Positions 9,177 to 19,203 of a stretch of DNA of 37,414 nucleotides are shown here, piece after piece. The DNA lies in the NCBI GenBank assembly GCA_020048155.1, contig JAIFMY010000148.1, forward strand, positions 1 to 37,414. The letters run 5' to 3'. Each line of letters begins with the position of its first letter. The stretch's first letter is position 1. The notes under the pieces are model-generated. The model saw nothing but the letters and a program-made list of their open reading frames with translations. It did no database searches and had not been told where the DNA came from. This stretch comes from Bacteroidota bacterium. GTDB lineage: Bacteria > Bacteroidota > Bacteroidia > Bacteroidales > DYOH01. Position numbers and translations under genes: made by a program.

Positions 9177-11006
9177 ATGAATAAAAAGTCAATCATCGAA
9201 CTGGATGAAGTAGTAATAAAATTCTCTGGCGATTCAGGAGATGGCATGCAGCTTACCGGTATGCAGTTCTCCAATACTTCCGCGCTTTTAGGAAACGATA
9301 TTTCTACATTTCCCGATTACCCCGCAGAAATTAGAGCGCCGCAAGGAACTGTGGGTGGAGTTTCTGGTTTTCAGCTACACTTGGGTACCAAAGAAATTAA
9401 TACCCCGGGTGATTATGCCGACGTACTTGTAGCTATGAATCCTGCTGCACTTAAAGCCAACCTCAGATGGGTAAAATCTGGTGGTACCATCATTGTAGAT
9501 ATCGATAGTTTTAATGAAAAGAATATCAAACGAGCCGGTTATGATACCGACCCGCTGAAAGATGAAAGAATTGGTAATTTCAATATCATTGAAGCCCCCA
9601 TTACTCTGCTTACACGCGAAGCCCTCAAAGATATGGGGCTCGACCAAAAAAGTATTTCACGAAGCAAAAATATGTTTGCTTTGGGTATGGTATATTGGTT
9701 GTTTAGTCGACCACTCGATTTTACTGAGAAATTTTTTGAAGATAAGTTTAAAAAGGTTCCTCTTATAGCTGAGGCAAACAGAAAAGTTTTACATGCTGGT
9801 TTTAACTATGCACTCACCATAGAGGCGCTCCCTTCGTACAGAATAAATCCGGCCAAAATAAAACCCGGCATGTACCGCAACATTAACGGAAATATTGCAA
9901 CTGCCTGGGGGCTTTTGGCTGCTGCCGAAAGGGCAAAACTTGAATTATTTATTGGTTCTTATCCTATCACTCCTGCTACCGAAATATTGCAAGAGCTTTC
10001 ATACAGAAAAGATCTGGGAGTCAAATCTTTTCAGGCTGAAGATGAGATTGCCGGTATAGCTACCGCCATTGGTGCCAGTTTTACTGGCAAATTTGCAGTA
10101 ACTACTACTTCTGGTCCTGGTCTGGCGCTCAAAACTGAGGCTATGGGTTTAGCAGTAATCATGGAATTGCCTTTGGTGATTGTAAATGTGCAGCGTGGTG
10201 GTCCTTCTACTGGTTTACCAACTAAAACCGAACAAGCAGACTTGTTGCAAGCTCTTTACGGAAGAAACGGCGAAAGCCCTATTCCTGTAGTAGCTGCCAG
10301 TACCCCTTCCAATTGTTTTTATTATGCATTCGAAGCTGGTCGTATTGCCCTCGAGCATATGACTCCGGTTATTCTCCTTACTGATGGTTTCCTTGCCAAT
10401 GGTTCTGAACCTTGGAAAATAATGCGCACAGAGGAACTTCCTGAAGTAAATGTAAAAATGGTGAATAAGGATATTGCTGATTATAAGCCGTATCTGCGAG
10501 ACAAAAACATGGTACGTAGTTGGGCTATACCAGGTATGCCAGGTTTTGAGCATCGCTTGGGTAGCTTAGAAAAGATGGCTGTAACTGGTACTGTATCTTA
10601 TGTGCCAGAAAATCATCAGGTTATGACCAATGAGCGTGCTTCTAAAATTGCCAATATTGTCAATCATATTCCTAGTCAGACTATTGAAGGAGACGAAGAT
10701 GCAGACTTGCTTCTGATAGGTTGGGGTAGTACATATGGCCACTTGCTTACTACTGTGCGCGAATTGCGCGAAGAAGGCATCAAGGTTGCACTTGCTCAGT
10801 TCAACTATATATTCCCGCTTCCCAATAATACAGAGGTAGTATTGTCTAAGTACAAGAAACGTCTTGTTTGTGAACTGAATATGGGGCAATTTGCTAGCTA
10901 CTTGCGTATTAATTTCCCACAATATGAATATTTGCAGTACAACAAGGTTCAAGGCTTGCCTTTTACTGTAATTGAATTGAAAGAAGTTATTAAAAAACAT
11001 CTCTAA
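9177..11006 (+). CDS. korA: 2-oxoacid:acceptor (2-oxoglutarate:ferredoxin) oxidoreductase, fused gamma-alpha subunit
   Basis: FSGDSGDGMQLTGMQF, PDYPAEIRAPQGTVGGVSGFQ (gamma domain); SYPITPATEILQEL, QAEDEIAGIATAIGASFTGKFAVTTTSGPGLALKTEAMG (alpha). Confidence 0.93.
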   Translation: MNKKSIIELDEVVIKFSGDSGDGMQLTGMQFSNTSALLGNDISTFPDYPAEIRAPQGTVGGVSGFQLHLGTKEINTPGDYADVLVAMNPAALKANLRWVKSGGTIIVDIDSFNEKNIKRAGYDTDPLKDERIGNFNIIEAPITLLTREALKDMGLDQKSISRSKNMFALGMVYWLFSRPLDFTEKFFEDKFKKVPLIAEANRKVLHAGFNYALTIEALPSYRINPAKIKPGMYRNINGNIATAWGLLAAAERAKLELFIGSYPITPATEILQELSYRKDLGVKSFQAEDEIAGIATAIGASFTGKFAVTTTSGPGLALKTEAMGLAVIMELPLVIVNVQRGGPSTGLPTKTEQADLLQALYGRNGESPIPVVAASTPSNCFYYAFEAGRIALEHMTPVILLTDGFLANGSEPWKIMRTEELPEVNVKMVNKDIADYKPYLRDKNMVRSWAIPGMPGFEHRLGSLEKMAVTGTVSYVPENHQVMTNERASKIANIVNHIPSQTIEGDEDADLLLIGWGSTYGHLLTTVRELREEGIKVALAQFNYIFPLPNNTEVVLSKYKKRLVCELNMGQFASYLRINFPQYEYLQYNKVQGLPFTVIELKEVIKKHL

Positions 11007-11020
11007 TCTTTTTTATAATT

Positions 11021-12043
11021 ATGCAAACAATAGAAGTATTGAATTATACAGCCAAGGATTTTAAAAGTGATCAGGAAATAAGATGGTGTGCAGGATGTGG
11101 TGATATTGCCATTTTAAATGCTGTGCAAAAAGCCATGGCTGAGCTTGGCCGCAAAAAAGAGGAGTTTGTAGTTGTTTCCGGTATCGGTTGTTCTTCCCGT
11201 TTCCCTTATTATATGAATACTTATGGTTTTCATGGTATACATGGGCGTGCTGGTGCCATCGCATCCGGTATCAAAGTAGCCAATCCGAAACTGAGTGTTT
11301 GGCAAATTACTGGCGATGGCGACGCTCTTGCCATTGGTGGAAACCATTTCATACATGAGATACGCCGCAATATTGACCTGAATGTGCTCATATTCAACAA
11401 TCAAATATACGGTCTTACCAAAGGCCAGTTTTCACCTACTTCAAAATATGGACAGGTTACCAAAACATCGCCTTACGGTACAGTAGAGGCGCCTTTCAAC
11501 CCGGGTGAGCTTACTATTGGTGCAAGAGGTTCATTCTTTGCGCGCGGTCTGGACATGAATGTGGCTCTCAACGTTGAGTTGTTCAAATCTGCTGAAGCTC
11601 ATAGAGGAACCTCGGTAGTTGAAATTTTGCAGAATTGTGTAATTTTCAATGATGGTACTTTTAATTACCTAACTGATAAAGAACATCGCGAAGACCGAAT
11701 TGTAGTTCTTGAACATGGCAAACCCATGATTTTTGGAAAAGAGAAAAACAAGGGGCTCATCTTGAATGGATTTAAACTAAAGGTGGCTGAAATTGGTGTT
11801 GATGGCGTGACTGAGGCAGATATTCTCGTACATGATGCACATGAAGCAGATCCTTCTTTGCATTTGGCACTTATCAATATGAGTTTTCCTGAATTTCCAG
11901 TTGCATTTGGAGTTATCCGCGCAGTAGCGGCGAATACATACGATGCTGCAGTTGAAAATCAAATTCACAACATACAAGCTAAGGCTAAGATAAAATCATT
12001 GAATGATTTGATGCTTTCTGGTGATGTGTGGGAAGTGAAATAA
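11021..12043 (+). CDS. korB: 2-oxoacid:ferredoxin oxidoreductase beta subunit (TPP-binding)
   Basis: RWCAGCGDIAILNAVQKA, GIGCSSRFPYYMNTYGFHGIHGRAGAIASGIK, WQITGDGDALAIGGNHFIH...NNQIYGLTKGQFSPTS. Confidence 0.94.
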   Translation: MQTIEVLNYTAKDFKSDQEIRWCAGCGDIAILNAVQKAMAELGRKKEEFVVVSGIGCSSRFPYYMNTYGFHGIHGRAGAIASGIKVANPKLSVWQITGDGDALAIGGNHFIHEIRRNIDLNVLIFNNQIYGLTKGQFSPTSKYGQVTKTSPYGTVEAPFNPGELTIGARGSFFARGLDMNVALNVELFKSAEAHRGTSVVEILQNCVIFNDGTFNYLTDKEHREDRIVVLEHGKPMIFGKEKNKGLILNGFKLKVAEIGVDGVTEADILVHDAHEADPSLHLALINMSFPEFPVAFGVIRAVAANTYDAAVENQIHNIQAKAKIKSLNDLMLSGDVWEVK

Positions 12044-12061
12044 TCTGTTTTTAGTGGATAC

Positions 12062-12103
12062 AAAAAAAACCGATGTTTATTTTGAACATCGGTTTTTTAT
12101 TTT
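12062..12103 (+). terminator. Intrinsic terminator downstream of korB
   Basis: AAAAAACCGATGTT / AACATCGGTTTTTT around TATTTTG; bidirectional potential for the convergent gene at 12118. Confidence 0.85.
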
Positions 12104-12117
12104 TATGAAGAAGATGC

Positions 12118-13491
12118 TTATTTCTGTTCTTCCCCGTTTTTATAAGGTACTACTACACCTTTTAATTTTTTACTTGTTTTGTATTGCTCTGCCTCATACT
12201 CAGTGTTGAAATCTCCAATAGTGTATTTGTGCCATCCATTCACTTTTACAGTATACAGTTTTTTATCGGTAGGATTCATGGCATTCATTTGTGCTTGTGT
12301 AGCCGGAATGCGGGTAGCAGCCAACTGAATTCTGTATACCAGCGCATTTCCTGTTGTATTTGAAATCGATTTGAAGGTATTGGTATTATTGCTTCCGTTA
12401 GTGACATTGCTATTTTTTAGCTCCGGATTTACAGTACCAATATCTACTTTTACACCATTTTTATATGCAATGATGAAAGCATCTTTTACACCCATGCGCG
12501 CCTTAAATTTACTGGCTTCTTCGTAGGTCGAAAATTTACCGACAGAGTATTTATACCATCCCCCTTCAAGTTCGTTGTTTATCATTTCGTTTGATGGATA
12601 TATCTCGCGCAATCTTGTCAGCGACAAAGATGTACGGCTGGCAGCAATTTGTATTTTGTATATGACAGATACTTGAGTATTATTATTTACAGTTTTATTT
12701 TCTGTTTTGTTCTCGGTGTTATTTTGGTTGGTATTATTGCCTGTTTGTTTATTTTCGGTAGTGGTGTTATCACTAGTGGTTGTATAATCAGGCAAAGTAT
12801 TGTCCTCAAGTTTTACGTCTTTGGCATCTACGGTTGTAATACTCTCTTGTGATGTAGTATCTTCTTTTTCGGTATACCAACCCAAATAAACCCCATATGC
12901 ATTTATCTGCTTTTCAATAGCTAAAGATTCTAACTCATCGGCTTCGCCAAGTATGAGGGCAGCTTTGATTGGATCTGATATTTTTAGCGACTGATCACGT
13001 TTTGTATCTGCTTTCTTGAAAAGAGTATTGGCTTCCGATTCCAATTCTTTGCCTTTATTGAGTTTCGTTTCGTCATTACCAACTTTATCTCTAACCAGTT
13101 TGAAATTGTCTTTGTATACGGAAAAGTAAGTAGTATTGGCTTTGGAAAAATCCTTTGAAGCATCTATTTTACTTTTAGCAGATTTTATTTCTATTTTTTC
13201 TGCTTTTTTCTCATTGTCCTTTTTCGATTTTTCGTTTCCGCTTGCATCAGCCATTGCACGGAGTTGTTCCCCCTCTTTATCTAGCTTAGTGGTTTGCATC
13301 ATCAGCGCATTTGCCTCTTTGAGTATTTTGTCAGCTTTGTCGAGCTTTTTTTTATCTGATGAGGTTAATATCTTTCTTATTTCTGCTCTGCCCGAAAAGT
13401 CTTGAGATACAGAGTACTGTACTGTTGTCAGTATAAAAGTGACAACTATCAGGCATTGAGTGAAGTACGTTATTTTTTTCATTGTATTCAA
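12118..13491 (-). CDS. SPOR domain-containing protein (signal peptide, helical region, two SPOR-like repeats)
   Basis: N-terminal helical region; two related modules: VIYKIQIAASRTSLSLTRLREIYPSNEM...GWYKYSVGKFSTYEEASKFKARMGVKDAFIIAYKNG and LVYRIQLAATRIPATQAQMNAM...GWHKYTIGDFNTEYEAEQYKTSKKLKGVVVPYKNGE. Confidence 0.75.
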   Translation of the reverse strand: MNTMKKITYFTQCLIVVTFILTTVQYSVSQDFSGRAEIRKILTSSDKKKLDKADKILKEANALMMQTTKLDKEGEQLRAMADASGNEKSKKDNEKKAEKIEIKSAKSKIDASKDFSKANTTYFSVYKDNFKLVRDKVGNDETKLNKGKELESEANTLFKKADTKRDQSLKISDPIKAALILGEADELESLAIEKQINAYGVYLGWYTEKEDTTSQESITTVDAKDVKLEDNTLPDYTTTSDNTTTENKQTGNNTNQNNTENKTENKTVNNNTQVSVIYKIQIAASRTSLSLTRLREIYPSNEMINNELEGGWYKYSVGKFSTYEEASKFKARMGVKDAFIIAYKNGVKVDIGTVNPELKNSNVTNGSNNTNTFKSISNTTGNALVYRIQLAATRIPATQAQMNAMNPTDKKLYTVKVNGWHKYTIGDFNTEYEAEQYKTSKKLKGVVVPYKNGEEQK

Positions 13492-13622
13492 ATGTTAATC
13501 GCTATTTCAATTATCAAGGTGCAAAGATAAATTTCTTTTGAGTTTGCCAAGTATTATATGTGCATACAATCAAATGAAATGCCATTTTTATGTTATTGAT
13601 ATACTGAAATGAAATAGTTTGC

Positions 13623-14741
13623 TTATTGATACTGATATACTTCAAAATAGTAATACAATGCAAAAATTATAGCAGCTACAAGCAGCACTGCAAGTGTAAT
13701 TTTGATCCAGCTATACGGACGCTCGCCTTGTACTTCGCCGGTTCTGGCATTTATAACAAAGCGGTATACCTTGCTGTTGTATCTGTAGGCGCTTAGCCAA
13801 ATCGGCAGTAGTATATGCTTGAAGGTGATATTGTTGTATTCTACATCCATATTATGTATGCGCTGATGGTCGCCTCCTATATCCCGATTAATGGTTTGGC
13901 GTATGGGGCCATCCATTTTTTCTTTGGCGATTTCAAAACCATCAGTGAGGGGTATCTGGTAGCTTTCACTGCGAAATCCACTTAGGAATTTCGGATCATA
14001 TGGTACTAAATTATTTAAGTCCCAAGGGTCGAGCTTGTCTACATAACTGGTAGGCAGACCTGAAGATGCTACCACCAATACATCATCGAAAGTATTGCTT
14101 ACATGCCCGCTCACGCTGTGCCATCTGACTTTTGTTACTGTGCGGGTTTGGGTTTGTCCTTTGTCGTTGGTGTAAGTTTCTTGCACATAGTAGTTGTCTC
14201 CTCTTTCGCCCGAATAGTCGGTTTCGGTGTCGGAGTCATATGTCCAATACGGCAAATACATACCTGCCAGTTTTGATTGTTGGCGGGCGAGTCGTTTCAA
14301 ATCGTTGGGTGCCCACCAAAGGGAATTGAGCCATTTTTTAAATTGCTCATTTCCCTCATTCAGGCTTACTTTGAAAGGCAACAGCGCAGAAGGTTTTATT
14401 TGCTTTGTACTCAATGCCTGGCTGGCTATGAGAGGTGAATTACAAAATGCACAAAAATCTGATACCACATTGGGTTGTAGGGTAGTAGTAGCACCACATG
14501 TAGTGCATTTTATTGACTTTATCTCTTCTGTGACGCTTTCTGCGGCCTTGGTATTCAGAAAGTCCAGATAATCTATCTCTCGGGTAGATTCAATTCTTTG
14601 GTTTTTATCAATGATTATTTCATTGAGTGTACCGCAAAATTCACATTTGAGTTGCTGATGGCCTGGAGCAAAAGTAAGTTTGGCACCACAGTTTGAGCAA
14701 GGTATTTCGTGCTGATGTAATTCGCTTTTTTCTTCTGACAT
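13623..14741 (-). CDS. Zinc-ribbon membrane protein (TFIIB-type zinc-ribbon, YdjG-like), two CxxC...CxxC ribbons and C-terminal TM helix
   Basis: IPCSNCGAKLTFAPGHQQLKCEFCG and IKCTTCGATTTLQPNVVSDFCAFCNSPL; C-terminal ITLAVLLVAAIIFALYYYF. Confidence 0.75.
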   Translation of the reverse strand: MSEEKSELHQHEIPCSNCGAKLTFAPGHQQLKCEFCGTLNEIIIDKNQRIESTREIDYLDFLNTKAAESVTEEIKSIKCTTCGATTTLQPNVVSDFCAFCNSPLIASQALSTKQIKPSALLPFKVSLNEGNEQFKKWLNSLWWAPNDLKRLARQQSKLAGMYLPYWTYDSDTETDYSGERGDNYYVQETYTNDKGQTQTRTVTKVRWHSVSGHVSNTFDDVLVVASSGLPTSYVDKLDPWDLNNLVPYDPKFLSGFRSESYQIPLTDGFEIAKEKMDGPIRQTINRDIGGDHQRIHNMDVEYNNITFKHILLPIWLSAYRYNSKVYRFVINARTGEVQGERPYSWIKITLAVLLVAAIIFALYYYFEVYQYQ

Positions 14742-14798
14742 AATGAGTGTCTCTATTTCTAAAAGATATATTTTTATAAAAATGGGGTTTTAAAAAAA

Positions 14799-15905
14799 TC
14801 ACATAGGTGGAGGAGGGGGCACTGCACCAAACAAAGGAGCCAATTCTGCTACATCGCCGGCTGCAACCCAGTTTGCCATACCTGTTTTCCAAACGTAGGT
14901 TTGTTTATTAAGTTGGCCCTGTACAATGAGTTGCTGCAATTGATCGCCTCCAAACGGGCCCGATTGCTGACCGTTGACCGATACGAAATACTGTACAGGC
15001 GGTGGGGGAGGGGGTGGTGTATTGGTAACGGTATTATTCTGAAAGGTTTTTTGCTGCATCATGTTGTTTTGCTGCATCATCTGGTTCATCATGGCCATGC
15101 CCATCATGTTTTCAATACCTCCTCCACTGGTGTTTTGGGCAGCATTGGTCATAGCATCGGCAGCTTTCATCTGGGTATATTTATTTATATCGCCCAACAT
15201 ATTCATGCCTGTACCTTCGTCCAGTTTTTTCTGCAATTCTTCAGGGAGGCTAATGCTCGAAATCAAGAATTTGGTTATTTCAAGACCATATTCTTTAAAC
15301 TCTTCACCCAGTTTCTGCTCACAGAAATCGGAAAGTTTCTTATAATTCTGAGCAAAATCGAGCAAAGGCAAACCACTAGCTCCCACCGCTTCTATAAACG
15401 ATGTTACTATGAGGCTGCGCAATTCAGATTCTATTTCGTCGGTAGTAAATAGGTGGTCGGTACCCACTACTTCCTTCATAAACATTACCGGATCATTTAT
15501 TTTAATAGTATATGTGCCAAAAGCACGCAGGGTAACGCGTCCAAAATCTGCGTCGCGCACATAGAAAACATTGGGAGTCCCCCATTTGCGGCCTGTAAAG
15601 CGTTTTGTAGCGAAGAAATATACTTCCGCTTTGAATGGGCTGCTAAAACCATGCTTCCAACCTTTGAGTGTGCTCAGGATGGGAAGGTTTTGTGTGGCGA
15701 GGGTATACATGCCCGGTCCGAATACGTCTGCAATCTGCCCTTCGTTCACGAATACTGCAACCTGTGATTCACGCACAGTAAGCTTGGCGCCGTTTTTAAT
15801 TTCGTTGTCGTACCTTTCGAAGCGGTACACCATGGTGTCATCAGTAGAGTCTGTCCATTCTATGATGTCTATTAATTCTCCTTTGAGTTTATCCCAAAAT
15901 CCCAT
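14799..15905 (-). CDS. SPFH domain-containing protein (YdjI/virion-core-like) with C-terminal GYF_2 domain
   Basis: MGFWDKLKGELIDIIEWTDSTDDTMVYRFERYDNEIKNGAKLTVRESQVAVFVNEGQIADVFGPGMYTLATQNLPIL; C-terminal YFVSVNGQQSGPFGGDQLQQLIVQGQLNKQTYVWKTGMANWVAAGDV. Start chosen at 15905 rather than 15977. Confidence 0.82.
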   Translation of the reverse strand: MGFWDKLKGELIDIIEWTDSTDDTMVYRFERYDNEIKNGAKLTVRESQVAVFVNEGQIADVFGPGMYTLATQNLPILSTLKGWKHGFSSPFKAEVYFFATKRFTGRKWGTPNVFYVRDADFGRVTLRAFGTYTIKINDPVMFMKEVVGTDHLFTTDEIESELRSLIVTSFIEAVGASGLPLLDFAQNYKKLSDFCEQKLGEEFKEYGLEITKFLISSISLPEELQKKLDEGTGMNMLGDINKYTQMKAADAMTNAAQNTSGGGIENMMGMAMMNQMMQQNNMMQQKTFQNNTVTNTPPPPPPPVQYFVSVNGQQSGPFGGDQLQQLIVQGQLNKQTYVWKTGMANWVAAGDVAELAPLFGAVPPPPPM

Positions 15906-16008
15906 AGTTCGTTTGTGTTTTTGTTTGTTGAAGAGTAAAGGTAAGTAATTTTCAAGTGCGAAGGCAAATGTTCGCAAATAATTTTGCTTTCAAATTTCAA
16001 TTTACAAT

Positions 16009-16065
16009 GAAAATACCAATAATACTATCTGCAAAATAAGCGCATGATAGGTTATTGGTATTTTC
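16009..16065 (-). terminator. Hairpin downstream of the sigma factor gene
   Basis: Perfect 14-bp inverted repeat GAAAATACCAATAA (16009-16022) / TTATTGGTATTTTC (16052-16065). Confidence 0.6.
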
Positions 16066-16093
16066 GTTACTGGTAGAGGCGCATGTTTCGGAT

Positions 16094-16957
16094 TTAACCG
16101 AGGTAAGTTTTTAAAATCTTACAACGGGCTGTATTTTTAAGCCTTTTAATGGCTTTTTCTTTAATCTGACGCACCCGTTCACGTGTAAGAGTAAACTCTT
16201 CGCCTATTTCCTCCAAGGTCTGGGCTTGTTTTCCACTCAAACCATAATACAGTTTTATTATATCTGCTTCACGTCTGGTGAGTGTGCTTAGGGTGCGTTC
16301 TATTTCAACTCTGAGCGATTCGTGTATCAATGCTTTGTCGGGTATAGGGGTTTCATCTACCAGTAAAATATCGTATAATGTACCATCATCCTCATCGTTG
16401 AGTGGCGCATCCATACTTATATGTTTATTGGAAGTGCGCATTGCCTCTTTTACGTCTTGCGGTGCAATTTCCAATTCATGTGCAATTTCATCACTGGTGG
16501 GCTGGCGTTCATATACTTGCTCGAGCTTATTGAATGCCTGATTGATTTTATTTATAGAGCCTATTTTGTTGAGGGGTAATCGCACTATACGCGCTTGTTC
16601 AGCCAATGCTTGTAAGATAGACTGACGAATCCACCATACAGCATATGATATAAATTTAAAACCTTTGGTTTCATCGAATCTTTGGGCTGCTTTTATCAAA
16701 CCCAGATTCCCTTCATTAATTAAATCAGGAAGTGATAATCCCTGATTTTGATACTGTTTAGATACAGAAACTACGAATCTGAGGTTCGACTTAATGAGTT
16801 TTGTAAGCGACTTGGCATCACCTTTCTTTATCTGCCTCGCCAATTCCACCTCTTCCTCCGGCGAAAGCAAATCTACCCGAGCTATTTCCTGCAGGTATTT
16901 ATCTAACGACGGGGTTTCTCTGTTGGTTACTTGTCTGGTAATTTTAAGTTGCCTCAT
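16094..16957 (-). CDS. rpoD: RNA polymerase primary sigma factor (sigma-70 family)
   Basis: [127 protein letters not shown]. Short Bacteroidota form. Confidence 0.95.
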   Translation of the reverse strand: MRQLKITRQVTNRETPSLDKYLQEIARVDLLSPEEEVELARQIKKGDAKSLTKLIKSNLRFVVSVSKQYQNQGLSLPDLINEGNLGLIKAAQRFDETKGFKFISYAVWWIRQSILQALAEQARIVRLPLNKIGSINKINQAFNKLEQVYERQPTSDEIAHELEIAPQDVKEAMRTSNKHISMDAPLNDEDDGTLYDILLVDETPIPDKALIHESLRVEIERTLSTLTRREADIIKLYYGLSGKQAQTLEEIGEEFTLTRERVRQIKEKAIKRLKNTARCKILKTYLG

Positions 16958-17373
16958 GGTTGTTAATTTATTGGTAATTAGTGTTATGTATATACTTTTT
17001 GTTAATTGGTTTTCATTTTTGTCTATCCGAAAGATAATCAAAATAAATCAGATTTTATAAGCTTTAACATTTATTTGAACAATAGATTTGGTTTATTCGA
17101 AGATGTTTTGTATATGAGGAAATATGGTTTTTGGGATGTATTGCATAATTTGTCATTTTAAAACGTAAGCAGTGCCGCTTTATGTTGCGGAATGTGCTGA
17201 AAAACTGTTTTTTTTTCTTCAAGAATTTGTATATTTAAAAAAAAATTGTAACATTGCCACAAATTATTACAAGACTTAGACATACCTAATACTTGCCGTC
17301 TTTAATTTCTTGTTGCGGCGTGTGTAAGTTACTAATTCAGTTTATTTCCTTTCATTAGAATCTCATTACTTAC

Positions 17374-19116
17374 ATGTCTGAATTGATGTACGATATTGTT
17401 GAGCTTAGCAAAAAGTTATTGCCCGAACTCAAAGAAATTGCCAAAAATCTTGAAATCAAAAAAGTAGAATCGCTGAAAAAGCAGGATTTGATTTATAAAA
17501 TTCTGGATACTCAGGCTTTAAAAGCTTCTGAAAGTAAAGATCTCACTAAAAAGGCGCCATTCTACAATGATGAGGTAGAGGATTATTCTTTTTATGCCCC
17601 TGAAAGTGAAGGGTTTAGCGACCAGAACGATTTAAAGATTGTGGAGGAGCCCGAAAAATTGGATTTGAATTTAGAAAATCTTGAGGCTGAAACCATTATC
17701 GAAACTACTGCCGAGGTTACTGAAGAGAAACCTGAAGAAGTAGTGCAGGTTAAAACCCTTGAGTCTGGTCTGGTTGTTAAGAAAGTAGATAAGAAAAGAA
17801 ATCACATTGACCTGTCGGAGAACGATAGAAAAAGGAATAACTTTCCGCAAAACAATCAGCCGAATAACAGAAACAATGCACTGCCGAATACCAATAGTAC
17901 TTCGGTAAACAATTCCATAAATCCACAGCCTACCAATCATCCTCCTGTAAATCGCCAGGAGAAAAGCAAACCTACCATATTGAATGAAAAATTTGAATAT
18001 GATGGTTTGATAAGCTGTGAAGGGGTTCTTGAGATTGCCAACGATGGTTTTGGATTCCTTCGCTCTGCAGATTACAATTATTTTACTTCGCCCGATGATA
18101 TTTATTTATCACAAACACAGGTAAAATTATTTGGTCTGAAAACCGGTGATACAGTTAGAGGACATGTGCGCCCGCCAAAAGAAGGTGAGAAGTACTTTCC
18201 ACTTATCAAAGTAGAATCTATAAATGGCCGTGATCCGGCTTTTATACGCGACAGGGTTCCTTTTGATTATCTTACACCGCTTTTCCCCAACGAAAAATTC
18301 GATTTATCGAGCCATCCCCGCTCAAACCTTTCTACACGTATCGTAGATTTATTTGCTCCTATTGGCAAAGGTCAGCGTGGTCTTATAGTAGCTCAGCCAA
18401 AAACTGGTAAAACCATACTGCTCAAAGATATAGCAAACGCCATTGCAGCAAATCACCCTGAGGTGTTCCTTATTGTACTTCTTATCGACGAACGTCCTGA
18501 AGAGGTTACCGATATGGCACGAAGCGTGAATGCTGAAGTTATTTCATCTACATTCGATGAGCCTGCCGAGAGACACGTACGCGTGGCTACCATAGTGCTC
18601 GAAAAAGCTAAGCGCCTTGTAGAATGTGGACATGATGTGGTAATTCTGCTTGACTCTATCACCCGATTGGCTCGTGCTTACAATACTGTTTCGCCTGCTT
18701 CGGGTAAAGTGTTGTCGGGTGGTGTGGATGCCAATGCCCTCCACAAACCTAAAAGATTCTTTGGTGCTGCCAGAAATATTGAAAACGGAGGTTCGCTTAC
18801 CATCATTGCTACAGCCCTTATAGATACCGGCTCTAAAATGGATGAGGTGATATTTGAAGAGTTTAAAGGTACCGGCAATATGGAACTTCAACTCGATAGA
18901 AAACTTTCGAACAAACGTATTTTTCCTGCTGTGGATATTGTGGCTTCGAGTACTCGCCGCGACGACATGCTGCTCGACAAGGATTTCCTCAATCGGATGT
19001 ACATTCTTCGCAATTACCTGTCGGATATGACTCCTACAGAAGCTATGGAATTCCTGCGCGACAGACTTTCCAAAACTAGGTCAAACGAAGAATTTCTTAT
19101 TTCCATGAATTCTTAA
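17374..19116 (+). CDS. rho: Transcription termination factor Rho with a low-complexity N-terminal insertion
   Basis: [88 protein letters not shown]. Confidence 0.96.
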   Translation: MSELMYDIVELSKKLLPELKEIAKNLEIKKVESLKKQDLIYKILDTQALKASESKDLTKKAPFYNDEVEDYSFYAPESEGFSDQNDLKIVEEPEKLDLNLENLEAETIIETTAEVTEEKPEEVVQVKTLESGLVVKKVDKKRNHIDLSENDRKRNNFPQNNQPNNRNNALPNTNSTSVNNSINPQPTNHPPVNRQEKSKPTILNEKFEYDGLISCEGVLEIANDGFGFLRSADYNYFTSPDDIYLSQTQVKLFGLKTGDTVRGHVRPPKEGEKYFPLIKVESINGRDPAFIRDRVPFDYLTPLFPNEKFDLSSHPRSNLSTRIVDLFAPIGKGQRGLIVAQPKTGKTILLKDIANAIAANHPEVFLIVLLIDERPEEVTDMARSVNAEVISSTFDEPAERHVRVATIVLEKAKRLVECGHDVVILLDSITRLARAYNTVSPASGKVLSGGVDANALHKPKRFFGAARNIENGGSLTIIATALIDTGSKMDEVIFEEFKGTGNMELQLDRKLSNKRIFPAVDIVASSTRRDDMLLDKDFLNRMYILRNYLSDMTPTEAMEFLRDRLSKTRSNEEFLISMNS

Positions 19117-19142
19117 TCAGTATATACAGATATCTTACAAGT

Positions 19143-19180
19143 AAAAAAGAGGCTTTGCATTTGTGCAAGCCTCTTTTTTG
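19143..19180 (+). terminator. Intrinsic terminator downstream of rho
   Basis: AAAAAAGAGGCTTTGCA TTTG TGCAAGCCTCTTTTTT. Confidence 0.88.
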
Positions 19181-19203
19181 TTAGCTATGATTGTTTTCTC
19201 TCT

